DNA of 64,000 nt from Salinibacterium sp. ZJ450 (GTDB lineage Bacteria; Actinomycetota; Actinomycetes; Actinomycetales; Microbacteriaceae): the NCBI RefSeq assembly GCF_011751885.2, contig NZ_CP061771.1, forward strand, positions 1,984,001 through 2,048,000, in the 5' to 3' direction. Of the stretch, positions 1 through 8,468 are shown piece after piece. Both the position numbers and the translations under genes were made by a program. The notes beneath the pieces are model-generated. The model searched no databases and was not told where the DNA came from. It was given only the letters and a program-made list of their open reading frames with translations. Position 1 is the stretch's first letter; every line of letters begins with the position of its first letter.

Positions 1-1
1 C

Positions 2-487
2 CTGACCGTGATCGCCGGGTCACTGGCCGGGGAGAGTATCGGGTTCGCGCTCGGGCGGTACTTCGGGCCTAAGATCCGCCACTCGGCTGTCGGCCGCCGC
101 ATCGGCGAGGACCACTGGATGCGCGCCGAGCACTACCTCGACCGGCGTGGCGGGATCGCCGTGTTCGTCTCCCGATTCCTGCCCGTGCTGCACTCCCTGG
201 TGCCGCTCACCGTGGGCATGAGCACGATGCGCTACCGCAAGTTCATGGCCTGGACGATCCCCGCGTGCACCCTGTGGGCGGTGGCATACGTCTCGGTGGG
301 TGCCACCGCTGGTGGGGTGACCCGGGAGCTGATCTCCAACCAATTGCACTTCGCCGGGTACGTGTTCGTGGGCATCATCGCGATATTCGTGATCGTGGTG
401 CTGATCGTGAAGAAGGTGCTTCAGGCCAGCCAGGCGCGCCACATGGCGCACCCTGGCGAGCCCAACCCCGACGCTCTCGAGGATTAA
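2..487 (+). CDS. DedA family membrane protein, 5' truncated by window edge
   Basis: The reading frame is open to the first base, so the true start lies upstream and only the last 162 codons are present. The visible part has the DedA/SNARE-associated core: a G-R-Y-F-G segment, then an amphipathic arginine-rich stretch with F-V-S-R-F-L-P, then G-M-S-x-M-x-Y-x-K-F, followed by two hydrophobic helices and a short polar tail. DedA proteins are inner-membrane proteins linked to lipid flipping and envelope homeostasis. The exact substrate cannot be read from sequence. The stop codon overlaps the stop of the convergent dehydrogenase gene by 4 bp. Confidence 0.85.
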   Translation: MTVIAGSLAGESIGFALGRYFGPKIRHSAVGRRIGEDHWMRAEHYLDRRGGIAVFVSRFLPVLHSLVPLTVGMSTMRYRKFMAWTIPACTLWAVAYVSVGATAGGVTRELISNQLHFAGYVFVGIIAIFVIVVLIVKKVLQASQARHMAHPGEPNPDALED

Positions 488-1554
488 GCCTCCAGCCGGG
501 ACCGTGCGATGCGTTCGGCCGCGTCGAGCGTGGTGATGTCGTTCGCGTCGGCCTCGCGGTAGATCGCCGCGATGGTGTCGCCGATCGCGTTCACCCTGGC
601 GTCGATTCGAGCCTGGTCGGCGCCTTCGGAGGCGAGCGCAAGGAAGATCACGCCGCCGCCGTTGACTACGAAGTCGGGAGCCCACAGGATGCCGCGTTCC
701 CGCAGCCGCGCGGCGCAGTCCCGTGACGCCAGTTGGTTGTTGGCGGCACCGACGACTCCGGAGACCTGAAGTTCATCGATCACCGTCGGCGTCAGCACGC
801 CGCCGAGACCGCACGGCACGAACAGGTCGGCTTTCACGCGGTGCGCGTCGGCCGGATCGACCCAGGCGGCACCGAGCTGATCGGCGAGTTCCCGTCTGGC
901 CGGGTTCACGTCGGCGACGGTCAGCATGGCACCGTCGGCGGCGAGATGACGCGCGAGCCGGCCACCGACCTGCCCCAGACCGGCGATCACGATGTGACGG
1001 CCGGCCACGTCGCGACTGCCGAACAGCGCCTCGAGGGTGCTCTGCAGTCCGGCGTAGACACCGGCAGCGGTGGCATCCGCCGGTTCCCCGACGCCGCCCT
1101 GTTCCGGTGGCAGCCCGCAGACGTGCGCGGTGCGCTCCGCGACCACCGCCATCAGCTCCGCGCTGGTGCCGACATCCTCGGCGGTCATGTACGCGCCACT
1201 GAGGCTCTCCACCGCGTCGCCCAGGTCGAGCATCGCGTTGCGGGTGCGCTCGGCGTCGAGGGTGACACCGCGTGGCACGTAGACCACCGACTTGCCTCCG
1301 CCGCGGTTGATGCCGGCGACGGCGTTCTTCAGCGTCATCGCGCTGGAGAGCCGCAGCGCGTCGTAGAGCGCATCCGCCCAGCTGTCGTACTGCCAGACGC
1401 GGGCGCCCCCGAGGGCCTGTCCGAGCTTGGTGGAATGCACCGCCACGCAGATCGTGAGGCCGGACCGCGGGCCGGTGGTGATGAGCACGCGCTCGTGGTC
1501 GAAGGCGGCCGTGGCCAGCACATCCTGTGTCGGAGAAGGGTGCGTGAGGGTCAT
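484..1554 (-). CDS. Glu/Leu/Phe/Val dehydrogenase family (valine/leucine dehydrogenase-like)
   Basis: This 356-residue protein has the two-domain layout of branched-chain amino acid dehydrogenases, which catalyse NAD-dependent oxidative deamination to the keto acid. The N-terminal half carries the glycine-rich R-G-G-G-K-S segment holding the catalytic lysine. The C-terminal half has a Rossmann G-L-G-Q-V-G-G motif followed by a conserved N-N-Q-L. I chose the ATG at 1554 because AAAGGAG lies 8 nt upstream; a longer frame to 1620 adds 22 residues without support. The gene is monocistronic and convergent with the DedA gene. Substrate preference (Val versus Leu) is not resolvable by eye. Confidence 0.85.
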   Translation of the reverse strand: MTLTHPSPTQDVLATAAFDHERVLITTGPRSGLTICVAVHSTKLGQALGGARVWQYDSWADALYDALRLSSAMTLKNAVAGINRGGGKSVVYVPRGVTLDAERTRNAMLDLGDAVESLSGAYMTAEDVGTSAELMAVVAERTAHVCGLPPEQGGVGEPADATAAGVYAGLQSTLEALFGSRDVAGRHIVIAGLGQVGGRLARHLAADGAMLTVADVNPARRELADQLGAAWVDPADAHRVKADLFVPCGLGGVLTPTVIDELQVSGVVGAANNQLASRDCAARLRERGILWAPDFVVNGGGVIFLALASEGADQARIDARVNAIGDTIAAIYREADANDITTLDAAERIARSRLEA

Positions 1555-1962
1555 GGGTCGTACTCCTTTGTCGACCGTCTTGTGAACGGCTGTGCGGTGG
1601 GCGGGATGTGCCCACGTCACACGCTACCCGTCCACGGGTCGGAGCGCGCCTCCGGTTTGCGACGGTGCTGCGACGTGCTGCGTCGGCGAGTCGAGTGAGC
1701 GGTGAGGTCTGGCGTTTGGTCCTATGCGCGCCGGTTTAAGGACCGAATGACGGACTTCAGCGGCGCCCACGTCGGAACGAAGCATCTCGACGCGACTCGA
1801 ACCCGCGCGCGCGGCCCGCAGTTGCGATCAGCCACGAACGGGGAGACGCCCGCTGCCCGCAGTCGCACGCGCTGGCGATCGTTCAGGCGCACAAACAACT
1901 GCGAGGCGCGGGATTCCCGGGCAGATGAACCTGAGCCCACGTCTCCTTCGACGGTGCTCCGG
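1555..1962. other. Intergenic region, no gene seen
   Basis: About 400 bp separate the dehydrogenase start from the stop of the osmoprotectant-binding protein, both on the minus strand. Short open frames exist on both strands, but they are arginine-rich, lack ribosome binding sites and resemble no family. The right-hand end next to 1554 must hold the dehydrogenase promoter, but I could not identify a convincing -35/-10 pair. I see no repeat or RNA structure here. Confidence 0.5.
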
Positions 1963-2889
1963 CTAGTCGAACAGGCCCTTCTCGGTCAGCCAGTCGGTGG
2001 CGATGGTGTCGGTTGACTCCTGGTCGATCGAGCTGCGGGCGTTCATGGCGACGAGGTCGGCGGCGCTCAGCTGGGCCTGCACCGCGTTGATCACCTCGGC
2101 CGCCTTGTCGTCGAGGTCGCTCGACACGAGCGGCACCACGTGCGAGGCAAGGAACAACGACTTCGGGTCATCCAGCACCACGAGGCCCTCGGTTCCGATC
2201 GCGGGCGACGCGGAGAAGATGTTGACCATCTGCACTTGGCCATCGGTGAGCGCCTGGATCGTGAGCGGTCCGCCGCTGTCTTCGATGGGGGTGAATGCCA
2301 CGGTCACGCCGTAGGTCTCCAGCAGTCCGGTCGGCCCGTACGGGCGGGTCTCCAGTTCGGAGTTGCCGCCCAGGGTCAGTGGGGTCGTCACCGCGGCGAG
2401 GTCTTCAAGGCTGGTGACACTGTTCTCGTCAGAGAACTGCTGCGTGACCACGTAGGAGTCCTGGTCGGTGGCCTCGGCCTGGTCGAGGACTTTCAGTTCC
2501 TCGGGCAGCGCGTCGGCCAGTGCGGCATACACGTCGTCGGTCGAGCGTGCCGTGGTTTCCTTGTCGTAGAACTGCAGCAGGTTGCCGGTGTACTCCGGGA
2601 ACACGTCAACGTTGCCGCTCTCGAGCTCGGGGATGTACGCGTCACGCTGGCCGATGTTGAACTCGCGTTCCACCTCGAAGCCGTTGGCTTCGAGTGCCTG
2701 CGCGTAGATCTCGGCGATGATCTCGTTGGAGTAGTACGCCTGCGACCCCACGACAATCGTGTCGCTGGCCGACGTGTCCTCGGGCGCTTGCAGCGGGTCG
2801 GATGAGCCGCAGCCCGCGAGCAGCAGCGCCGCACCTGCGACGGCGGCGGCGATGGCGAAACGCCCCCGCGTGGATGCCTGGGTGATCAT
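1963..2889 (-). CDS. Osmoprotectant (glycine betaine/choline-type) ABC transporter substrate-binding lipoprotein
   Basis: The 308-residue product begins with a lipoprotein signal peptide ending in the lipobox L-L-A-G-C, so it should be anchored outside the membrane. The mature part matches the OpuAC/ProX type: I-V-V-G-S-Q near the start, an E-Y-T-G-N-L-L segment and a late S-R-S-S-I region. The start at 2889 is preceded by GAGGAG with 7-nt spacing. An ATG at 2904 overlaps the permease stop as ATGA and cannot be excluded. It is the last gene of the five-gene operon 5690-1963. The exact ligand (betaine, carnitine, choline or a related quaternary amine) is unknown. Confidence 0.88.
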   Translation of the reverse strand: MITQASTRGRFAIAAAVAGAALLLAGCGSSDPLQAPEDTSASDTIVVGSQAYYSNEIIAEIYAQALEANGFEVEREFNIGQRDAYIPELESGNVDVFPEYTGNLLQFYDKETTARSTDDVYAALADALPEELKVLDQAEATDQDSYVVTQQFSDENSVTSLEDLAAVTTPLTLGGNSELETRPYGPTGLLETYGVTVAFTPIEDSGGPLTIQALTDGQVQMVNIFSASPAIGTEGLVVLDDPKSLFLASHVVPLVSSDLDDKAAEVINAVQAQLSAADLVAMNARSSIDQESTDTIATDWLTEKGLFD

Positions 2890-2900
2890 CGTGTGACTCC

Positions 2901-3557
2901 TCATCTGGTGGGCACAGCCACCATTCGTTGCACCAGCGAAAAAACGCCTTCAAGCACGAGCGCCAGCACGGCCACCAGGATGGCACCGCCGAGCATGACC
3001 TCGAAATTGCGAGTACTCAGTCCTGAAAAAATGTACCGCCCCAGCCCGCCGAGGCCAATGTATGCGGCAAGGGTCGCGGTCGCCACCACCTGCAGGGCGG
3101 CGTTCCGCAGGCCACCGATCAGGATGGGCAGCCCCAACGGGATCTCGACCTTGCCGAGCACCTGCCACTCGGTCATTCCGACCGCGCGGGCTGCATCCAC
3201 CGTCGACGGGTCGACAGCCTCGACACCGGCGTATGCGCCCGCCAGGATCGACGGGATCGCCAGCACGACCAGCACGATCAGGGCTGGTACCTCGCTGAGT
3301 CCCATCAGCAAGGCGAGGATGGTGATCAGCCCGAGCGAGGGCAGCGCTCTGGCAGCTCCAGACAGCCCGATCGCCAGCTGTCTGCCGCGACCGGTGTGTC
3401 CGATGAGCCAGCCGATCGGGATGGCGATCACGGCGGCGATGAGCAGGCTGAGTGCGGTGTATCCGAGGTGCTCGGCGAGCCGGTTGGGGATACCGTTCGC
3501 CCCCATCCGCTGCTCGGGTGCGAACAGCCACGCCAGCGCCTCCATGAACAGGGTCAT
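2901..3557 (-). CDS. Osmoprotectant ABC transporter permease (second copy)
   Basis: This 218-residue integral membrane protein belongs to the binding-protein-dependent permease family. Several hydrophobic helices surround the cytoplasmic EAA-like loop (D-A-A-R-A-V-G-M-T-x-W-Q, around residues 125-140), which contacts the ATPase. The start is the ATG at 3557, which overlaps the stop of the preceding permease as ATGA. The frame could extend much further upstream, but that extension runs through the other permease in the wrong frame. With the neighbouring permease it would form a heterodimeric channel as in OpuB/OpuC transporters. Confidence 0.87.
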   Translation of the reverse strand: MTLFMEALAWLFAPEQRMGANGIPNRLAEHLGYTALSLLIAAVIAIPIGWLIGHTGRGRQLAIGLSGAARALPSLGLITILALLMGLSEVPALIVLVVLAIPSILAGAYAGVEAVDPSTVDAARAVGMTEWQVLGKVEIPLGLPILIGGLRNAALQVVATATLAAYIGLGGLGRYIFSGLSTRNFEVMLGGAILVAVLALVLEGVFSLVQRMVAVPTR

Positions 3558-4222
3558 GTGCCGATTAGGAATCGTCTGGCGGCGGCGCTCTGCTGCCGGT
3601 TCCACGGCATCAGCACCCGGCCGAGCAGCACCAGCACCACGTCGAAGAGCACCGCGACCAGCATCGTCATCACGATCCCGGTCAGGATCTCCACCGCGAT
3701 TCCGCGCTGCAGCCCGTTGGTAAAGAGGTATCCGAGACTGTCGGCTCCGACCAGCACCCCCACGGTGACCAGGCTCACGGTGCTCACGGACACCACGCGG
3801 AGGCCGGCCAGCAGAACCGGACCCGCTAGCGGGAACTCCACCATCCAGAACCGGCCCCAGCCGTTGAAGCCGACGGCCGTGGCGGATTGCCGCACGTCCG
3901 GTTCCACCGAGCCCAACGCATCCGTCACCGACCGCACCATCAGTGCGACGGCGTACACGGTCAACGCGATGATGACGTTCAGCTCGCTGAGGAAGCTGAT
4001 GCCGAGGATCGGCGGCAGCAGCACGAACAGGGCAAGCGACGGAATCGTGTAGAGCAGACCGACCGCGGTGAGCACGGCGGGGCGAATCACGCCGTATCGC
4101 CAGGCTGCCCAGCCGAGCGGCACCGCGATGATGAACCCGAGCACAATCGGGATGGCGCTGAGCCGCAAATGATCCAGAGTCAGCTGCCAGATCAAGTCGA
4201 GGTTGGAGCCGAGCCAGTTCAC
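3554..4222 (-). CDS. Osmoprotectant ABC transporter permease (first copy)
   Basis: The product has 222 residues and five to six predicted membrane helices. Its EAA-like loop reads Q-S-A-T-A-V-G-F-N-G-W-G-R-F at about residues 112-125. It starts with ATG overlapping the last codons of the ATPase gene by 4 bp and ends overlapping the next permease by 4 bp, so translation is probably coupled along the operon. It pairs with the permease at 2901-3557 in a betaine/choline-type importer. Confidence 0.87.
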   Translation of the reverse strand: MNWLGSNLDLIWQLTLDHLRLSAIPIVLGFIIAVPLGWAAWRYGVIRPAVLTAVGLLYTIPSLALFVLLPPILGISFLSELNVIIALTVYAVALMVRSVTDALGSVEPDVRQSATAVGFNGWGRFWMVEFPLAGPVLLAGLRVVSVSTVSLVTVGVLVGADSLGYLFTNGLQRGIAVEILTGIVMTMLVAVLFDVVLVLLGRVLMPWNRQQSAAARRFLIGT

Positions 4223-5046
4223 GGCCGACTCTGCCCGCCGACGAGGCGACCTTGGGTGCGTCCTTCCGCGTCGACCAGCACCTGCCCGGTTGGAGTGTCA
4301 CGGATGCTCAGGGCTCGCTTGCCGCGTTCCGCGCCGATGAAGGTGGCGACAAAGTCGTCGACGGGATCGGCGATGATTTCGCTCGGTGACCCCTGCTGCA
4401 CGATCTGCGCGCCCTTGCCGAGGATCACCACCTGGTCCCCCAGCAGGAACGCCTCGTCGATGTCATGCGTGACGAAGACGACCGTCTTGTCCAGCTCGCG
4501 CTGCAAGCGGATCAGTTCCTGCTGCAGGTCGGCGCGCACGATCGGGTCGACAGCACCGAAGGGCTCATCCATCAGCAGGATGTTCGGGTCGGATGCGAGT
4601 CCCCTGGCAACCCCGACTCGTTGTTGCTGCCCGCCGGACAACTGGCTGGGATACCGGTCGGCGAGAGCACGGTCCAGGCCCACGACCTCGAGCAGTTCCA
4701 GGGCGCGCCGCCGCGAGTCTCGCTTCGATACCCCGTTCAAGCGCGGCACGGTGGCGACATTGTCGACCACGGAGCGATGCGGCAGCAGACCGCTGTTCTG
4801 CATGACGTAGCCGATCCGGCGGCGGAGAGCCACCGCGGGTTCATCCGATACGTTCTGGCCGTCGATCTCGATGTGACCGGTGGACGGGTCGACCATGCGG
4901 TTGATCATGCGCAACAAAGTCGTCTTGCCGGAGCCGGACGATCCGACCAGCACCGTTGTTTTGTGGGACGGGATGACGAGGCTGAACTCCTCGACCGCGA
5001 GTGTGCCGTCGGGGAAACGCTTCGAAACGGCGTGGAACTCGATCAT
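4219..5046 (-). CDS. Osmoprotectant ABC transporter ATP-binding protein
   Basis: The 275-residue protein shows the full ABC ATPase set: Walker A G-S-S-G-S-G-K-T-T near residue 36, the Q-loop V-M-Q-N-S-G-L-L, the signature L-S-G-G-Q-Q-Q-R, Walker B I-L-L-M-D-E-P-F and the switch histidine T-H-D. The tail after the nucleotide-binding domain is short and lacks the tandem CBS domains of OpuCA-type osmosensing ATPases. The start codon overlaps the TetR stop by one base (TGATG). It energises the two downstream permeases. Confidence 0.9.
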   Translation of the reverse strand: MIEFHAVSKRFPDGTLAVEEFSLVIPSHKTTVLVGSSGSGKTTLLRMINRMVDPSTGHIEIDGQNVSDEPAVALRRRIGYVMQNSGLLPHRSVVDNVATVPRLNGVSKRDSRRRALELLEVVGLDRALADRYPSQLSGGQQQRVGVARGLASDPNILLMDEPFGAVDPIVRADLQQELIRLQRELDKTVVFVTHDIDEAFLLGDQVVILGKGAQIVQQGSPSEIIADPVDDFVATFIGAERGKRALSIRDTPTGQVLVDAEGRTQGRLVGGQSRP

Positions 5047-5690
5047 CAGCCGAAATGCGGCTCCAGCAGGGCTCCGATGGCCTCTCGGCCGAGGTTCAGG
5101 TACCGCGGGTCACCCTTCGGGTCGCGCGCGAAGGCCCGGGCAACCAGCGCGTCGGTCACGTGCATCGACGCGTTGTACGCGAAGTGGGCTTCATCGGTGA
5201 TGGCGAGGTTGAACCGCCTGGCGAGTTCGTCGAGCATGAGCTCGGCGAGACGGCCGTATCCGGTCTCCTCGTCGGCAGCCGGTCGCAGGTCGAGCACGTC
5301 GCCGACGCGCAGCGAGCGGAAACCCGGCTCGGTGCGGAAGGCGTCGACGAACACGTCGAACAGCCCCAACAGCGCCTCGTGCCAGGTGCTGAACTCGCCC
5401 TCGTTCAACGCGCTGATTAAGCGGTCGTGCAGGCGCTCGAAGTTGCGCACCGACAGCGCTTGCAGGACCGCAATGCGATCGGGGAAGTAGCGGTAGACGG
5501 TGCCGATGGATGCCCCGGCCCCGTCGGCCACCATGGCGGTGGTGAGTCGCTCGTACCCGATCTTGTCGATCACCGACGCCGCGGCATCCAGCAGCGCGGT
5601 GAGCCGGGCGGTGCTTCGCGCTTGCACCGGCTCGTTGCGGATCAGGGTGGTTCCCGAGGGAAGTGCTGTGCTGAAGTCGCGTGCCGTCAC
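5046..5690 (-). CDS. TetR family transcriptional regulator heading the osmoprotectant operon
   Basis: The 214-residue protein has an N-terminal TetR helix-turn-helix (about residues 30-75, containing G-A-S-I-G-T-V-Y-R-Y-F) and a C-terminal domain that ends N-L-G-R-E-A-I, typical of the family. The GTG at 5690 is chosen because AAGGAG precedes it by 6 nt. The regulator is the first gene of the transporter operon, so it probably controls the whole unit and itself. A TATATT hexamer at 5718-5723 (minus strand) is a plausible -10. Confidence 0.85.
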   Translation of the reverse strand: MTARDFSTALPSGTTLIRNEPVQARSTARLTALLDAAASVIDKIGYERLTTAMVADGAGASIGTVYRYFPDRIAVLQALSVRNFERLHDRLISALNEGEFSTWHEALLGLFDVFVDAFRTEPGFRSLRVGDVLDLRPAADEETGYGRLAELMLDELARRFNLAITDEAHFAYNASMHVTDALVARAFARDPKGDPRYLNLGREAIGALLEPHFG

Positions 5691-5717
5691 GGGGAACTCC
5701 TTCGTCAGTAGAACCTG

Positions 5718-5756
5718 AATATACCGCGCACACGGAGTCTCGGGGGAATATCTCTC
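5718..5756 (-). promoter_or_regulatory. Candidate promoter/operator of the TetR-osmoprotectant operon
   Basis: A TATATT hexamer (5718-5723, minus strand) lies about 28 nt upstream of the TetR GTG start and is a good -10. The plus strand carries two GAATAT words (around 5717 and 5746) about 29 bp apart flanking this region, which could be regulator half-sites. No good -35 was found. The operator idea is inference only. Confidence 0.35.
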
Positions 5757-5795
5757 ACGGCTTCGGGTGTCGGAGGTACTTGGCAGAATGTTCTC

Positions 5796-6527
5796 ATGTG
5801 CGGACGGTTCGTCGTGTCAGACACGACAGAAAATTTGGTTGGACTTTTCGACGTCGATCTAGTGGCCGACGGTTTGCCCGGTCCGTCCTGGAATATCGCC
5901 CCGACCGATCCGGTGCTCGTGCTGATCGATGCCATTCCCAAGGACCAGCCCGAGAACCCCGAACCGTTGCGGCGTGCCGAGGCGGCGAGGTTCGGCCTGG
6001 TGCCGTCGTGGGCACCCGATCCGGGGGTCGGCTCCCGCATGTTCAACGCGCGGATCGAGGAGGCTGCCGAGAAGCCCGCGTTCCGCGACGCGGTCGTCAA
6101 GCGCCGCGCGGCGATACCCGCCACCGGCTACTACGAGTGGCAGCTCGGCGCCGACGGCGTGAAGCGGCCGATGTTCATTCATTCGGCAGATGGCGCGCCG
6201 CTGCTGTTCGCGGGACTCTACGAGTGGTGGCGTAATCCGGCGGCTTCGGCCGGTGCCAGCGGGCGCTGGTTGTTGTCCACGACGGTGTTCACCACCGCGG
6301 CATCCGGTCAGCTGGCGGGCATTCATGATCGGATGCCGGTGCTTCTCGACCACGGATTCCTCGACGAGTGGCTGGATCCGTACTTCGAAGGAGACGCCGA
6401 GCTCCTCGCCGCGATCGCCGCCGCAGCGCCGTCGGCCGCCGAGCCGTTGACCTTCCATGAGGTCGACAAGGCGGTGGGGTCTGTGCAGAACAACGGGCCG
6501 TATCTGATCGAGCCGCTCGTCGCATAA
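5796..6527 (+). CDS. SRAP domain protein (HMCES/YedK family abasic-site shield)
   Basis: The 243-residue protein starts Met-Cys-Gly-Arg-Phe, the hallmark of SRAP proteins, in which Cys2 becomes the N-terminal nucleophile after Met removal. Asn33 in S-W-N-I-A-P, Glu114 in G-Y-Y-E-W and His177 in H-D-R-M-P complete the active site. In characterised members Cys2 forms a thiazolidine crosslink with abasic sites in single-stranded DNA and protects them. CAGAAT lies 6 nt before the ATG, so the transcript may be leaderless. It is divergent from the TetR operon and not obviously linked to it. Confidence 0.93.
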   Translation: MCGRFVVSDTTENLVGLFDVDLVADGLPGPSWNIAPTDPVLVLIDAIPKDQPENPEPLRRAEAARFGLVPSWAPDPGVGSRMFNARIEEAAEKPAFRDAVVKRRAAIPATGYYEWQLGADGVKRPMFIHSADGAPLLFAGLYEWWRNPAASAGASGRWLLSTTVFTTAASGQLAGIHDRMPVLLDHGFLDEWLDPYFEGDAELLAAIAAAAPSAAEPLTFHEVDKAVGSVQNNGPYLIEPLVA

Positions 6528-6574
6528 CCCGCGTTCATCACCGAGCCGCACGTCGCGCGTGCCAGAATTGAGCA

Positions 6575-7621
6575 ATGCCACGCTCACGCAAGGCGCGTTC
6601 CCCCGCCGAGCGCGCGCCGCAGCTGCTCCACCGCGCGGCACGCATCGAAGACCGGTTCCACGAGTACCGTGCACGCCGCGGACGCAAACGTGGCCTCGTC
6701 ACCACCGTCATCCCGTATTCCGCCTATGGAGCGCCGGGCTGGGCGAGGGTGCTCTGCCGGGTCGTTCTCACCAAACCGGATGCCTCCGACCGACACCGCT
6801 ACGAGCGCGTGCGCGGCTGGCGCAGTTTCTTCAGCATTCCGGTGAATGACGGGCCGGTGATCGTCACGATCGGCGGGATCGAGCACGAGGTCATGGTGGA
6901 CCGCGGCGGAGTAGTCGACGCCCGCGTCGAGGCGTCGCTCGAACCAGGCTGGCATGAGCTCTTGCTGCGCACCGCCGATACCGAGCCGGTGACCGCGCCC
7001 CTGTTCATCGTTGACCCGAATACCCGGTTCGGCATCGTCTCCGACGTCGACGACACGGTGATGGTCACGTATCTGCCCCGGCCGTTCCTCGCCGCCTGGA
7101 ACACCTTCGTGCTCGATGAGCATGCGCGCAACGCCGTGCCGGGCATGCCTGTGCTGTACGACCGCCTCGCCAAAGCCAACCCTGGCGCCCCGATCATCTA
7201 CCTGTCGACCGGCGCCTGGAACGTGGCGCCGACGTTGACTCGCTTCATGACCAGGAACCTCTACCCACAGGGAGCTCTGCTCCTCACCGACTGGGGACCC
7301 ACCCACGACCGGTTGTTCCGCAGCGGCAGAGCGCACAAGGAAGAGAACCTCGAGCGGCTCGCCGTCGACTTTCCCGATCTGCGGTGGCTTCTCATCGGTG
7401 ACGACGGTCAGCACGACGAGGACATCTACGGCTCGTTCGTCGAGCGGCATCCCGAACGGGTGATCGCGGTGGCGATTCGCCAGCTGTCGACCTCTGAGGC
7501 GGTCTTCGCCGGCGGCCGTAGACACGGTGGACACCCGGGCAGCGGGAAGACGCCGTGGGTGTACGCGCCGGACGGCGCAGGGCTCTCCTCGCAACTCACC
7601 GCCCTCGGCGTTTTGGGCTAG
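6575..7621 (+). CDS. App1-type phosphatase domain protein (DUF2183)
   Basis: This 348-residue protein has an N-terminal half of unclear fold and a C-terminal HAD-like App1 catalytic domain. The DxDxT catalytic motif is visible as S-D-V-D-D-T-V at about residue 155. It is followed by Y-L-S-T-G-A-W-N at about residue 210 and by the L-I-G-D-D-G-Q-x-D-x-x-x-Y motif of the family. Yeast App1 is a Mg-dependent phosphatidate phosphatase; the bacterial substrate is unknown. No signal peptide is seen, so it is probably cytoplasmic. Confidence 0.85.
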   Translation: MPRSRKARSPAERAPQLLHRAARIEDRFHEYRARRGRKRGLVTTVIPYSAYGAPGWARVLCRVVLTKPDASDRHRYERVRGWRSFFSIPVNDGPVIVTIGGIEHEVMVDRGGVVDARVEASLEPGWHELLLRTADTEPVTAPLFIVDPNTRFGIVSDVDDTVMVTYLPRPFLAAWNTFVLDEHARNAVPGMPVLYDRLAKANPGAPIIYLSTGAWNVAPTLTRFMTRNLYPQGALLLTDWGPTHDRLFRSGRAHKEENLERLAVDFPDLRWLLIGDDGQHDEDIYGSFVERHPERVIAVAIRQLSTSEAVFAGGRRHGGHPGSGKTPWVYAPDGAGLSSQLTALGVLG

Positions 7622-7634
7622 CGTTATCGCCAAC

Positions 7635-8417
7635 ATGAGAAACTTCGATGACGGCTCCGCGGGTGACGCGGACTACGGAACCATCGGTGCCGGCTACGCG
7701 CAGATCCGCCAACCAGACCCCCGGATCGCTGCGAGAATCCTCACCGCCCTCGGTAACGCCCGCACGGTGCTGAATGTCGGTGCCGGAGCCGGGTCGTACG
7801 AGCCGGTTGACCGTCATGTGTACCCGGTGGAGCCGTCGGCGTCGATGCGGGCACAGCGTCCCCGTCAGCTCGCGCCGGCGATCAACGCGACCGCCGACGC
7901 CCTGCCCTTCGACGACAACAGCTTCGACGCCAGCATGGCCAGCGTGACCGTGCACCAGTGGCCCGACGTGCGGAAGGGCCTGGCCGAGATGCGCCGCGTC
8001 ACTCGCGGACCGGTCGTCATCCTCACCTTCGACCCTGTGGTGCCCGAGCCGTGGTGGCTGCCGGAGTACGTTCCGGTGCTCTTCGAGGTCGAGGCACGGC
8101 GGATGCCGCAGCTGAGCACGATCGCCGACGCCCTGGGTGGCGCACGCATCGACATCGTGCCGATCCCTGTCGATTCGATCGATGGCTTCGGTCAGGCGTT
8201 CTTCGGACGCCCGGAACGCGTTCTCGACCCCGCCGTGCGCCGGGCGATGTCAGCCTGGAGCTTCGTGCCCACCGAGGTCATCGAGGAGTTCGAGCAGCGC
8301 CTGTCGAAGGACCTCGAATCCGGCGAGTGGGACCGGCAGTACGGCCACTTCCGCACGATGACCGAGTTCGACGGCGGACTTCGTCTGGTGGTCAGCGAGG
8401 GCACCCCCGAGGAGTGA
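7635..8417 (+). CDS. Class I SAM-dependent methyltransferase (Methyltransf_11 type)
   Basis: The 260-residue protein has the SAM-binding motif I as V-L-N-V-G-A-G-A-G-S-Y near residue 40, then an A-D-A-L-P-F segment, and F-D-A-S-M-A-S-V-T-V-H-Q-W as motif II with W-P-D following. I chose the ATG at 7635; an open frame extends upstream to 7527 but runs through the end of the preceding gene. The substrate is unknown. The gene sits 13 nt after the App1 gene and may be co-transcribed with it. Confidence 0.85.
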   Translation: MRNFDDGSAGDADYGTIGAGYAQIRQPDPRIAARILTALGNARTVLNVGAGAGSYEPVDRHVYPVEPSASMRAQRPRQLAPAINATADALPFDDNSFDASMASVTVHQWPDVRKGLAEMRRVTRGPVVILTFDPVVPEPWWLPEYVPVLFEVEARRMPQLSTIADALGGARIDIVPIPVDSIDGFGQAFFGRPERVLDPAVRRAMSAWSFVPTEVIEEFEQRLSKDLESGEWDRQYGHFRTMTEFDGGLRLVVSEGTPEE

Positions 8418-8429
8418 GAGTTTTCTCAC
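8414..8429. promoter_or_regulatory. Palindromic site A upstream of the two-component operon
   Basis: A perfect inverted repeat GTGAGA-GTTT-TCTCAC spans the stop codon of the methyltransferase and is centred about 47 bp before the histidine kinase ATG. Almost the same 16-mer occurs at 12917-12932 and a degenerate copy at 11181-11196, each upstream of an exported-protein gene. I infer a binding site for the adjacent response regulator. A small RNA hairpin ending the methyltransferase transcript is the alternative. Confidence 0.55.
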
Positions 8430-8456
8430 GCAGTACCGTACGAGCGGTCAACAACG

Positions 8457-8462
8457 GATAAT
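8457..8462 (+). promoter_or_regulatory. Candidate -10 of the histidine kinase/response regulator operon
   Basis: GATAAT lies 6 nt before the kinase ATG, which fits a leaderless transcript starting at or near the start codon. There is no clear -35, as expected for a promoter needing an activator; palindrome A lies about 28 bp further upstream. Confidence 0.45.
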
Positions 8463-8468
8463 TGAGGA

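Noticed and set aside
1702-2016. Open frames on both strands in the gap before the osmoprotectant-binding protein gene
   Set aside because: Arginine-rich, no ribosome binding site, no family resemblance, and partly overlapping a real gene.
2140-2805. Long open frame opposite the osmoprotectant-binding protein
   Set aside because: High-GC shadow frame with His/Arg/Gly-rich sequence; the minus-strand gene has a signal peptide and clear family motifs.
8414-8429. Palindrome as a simple terminator of the methyltransferase gene
   Set aside because: The 6-bp stem is short and is not followed by a T run. A nearly identical copy occurs in a place where a terminator is not needed. Kept as a possible regulator site instead.
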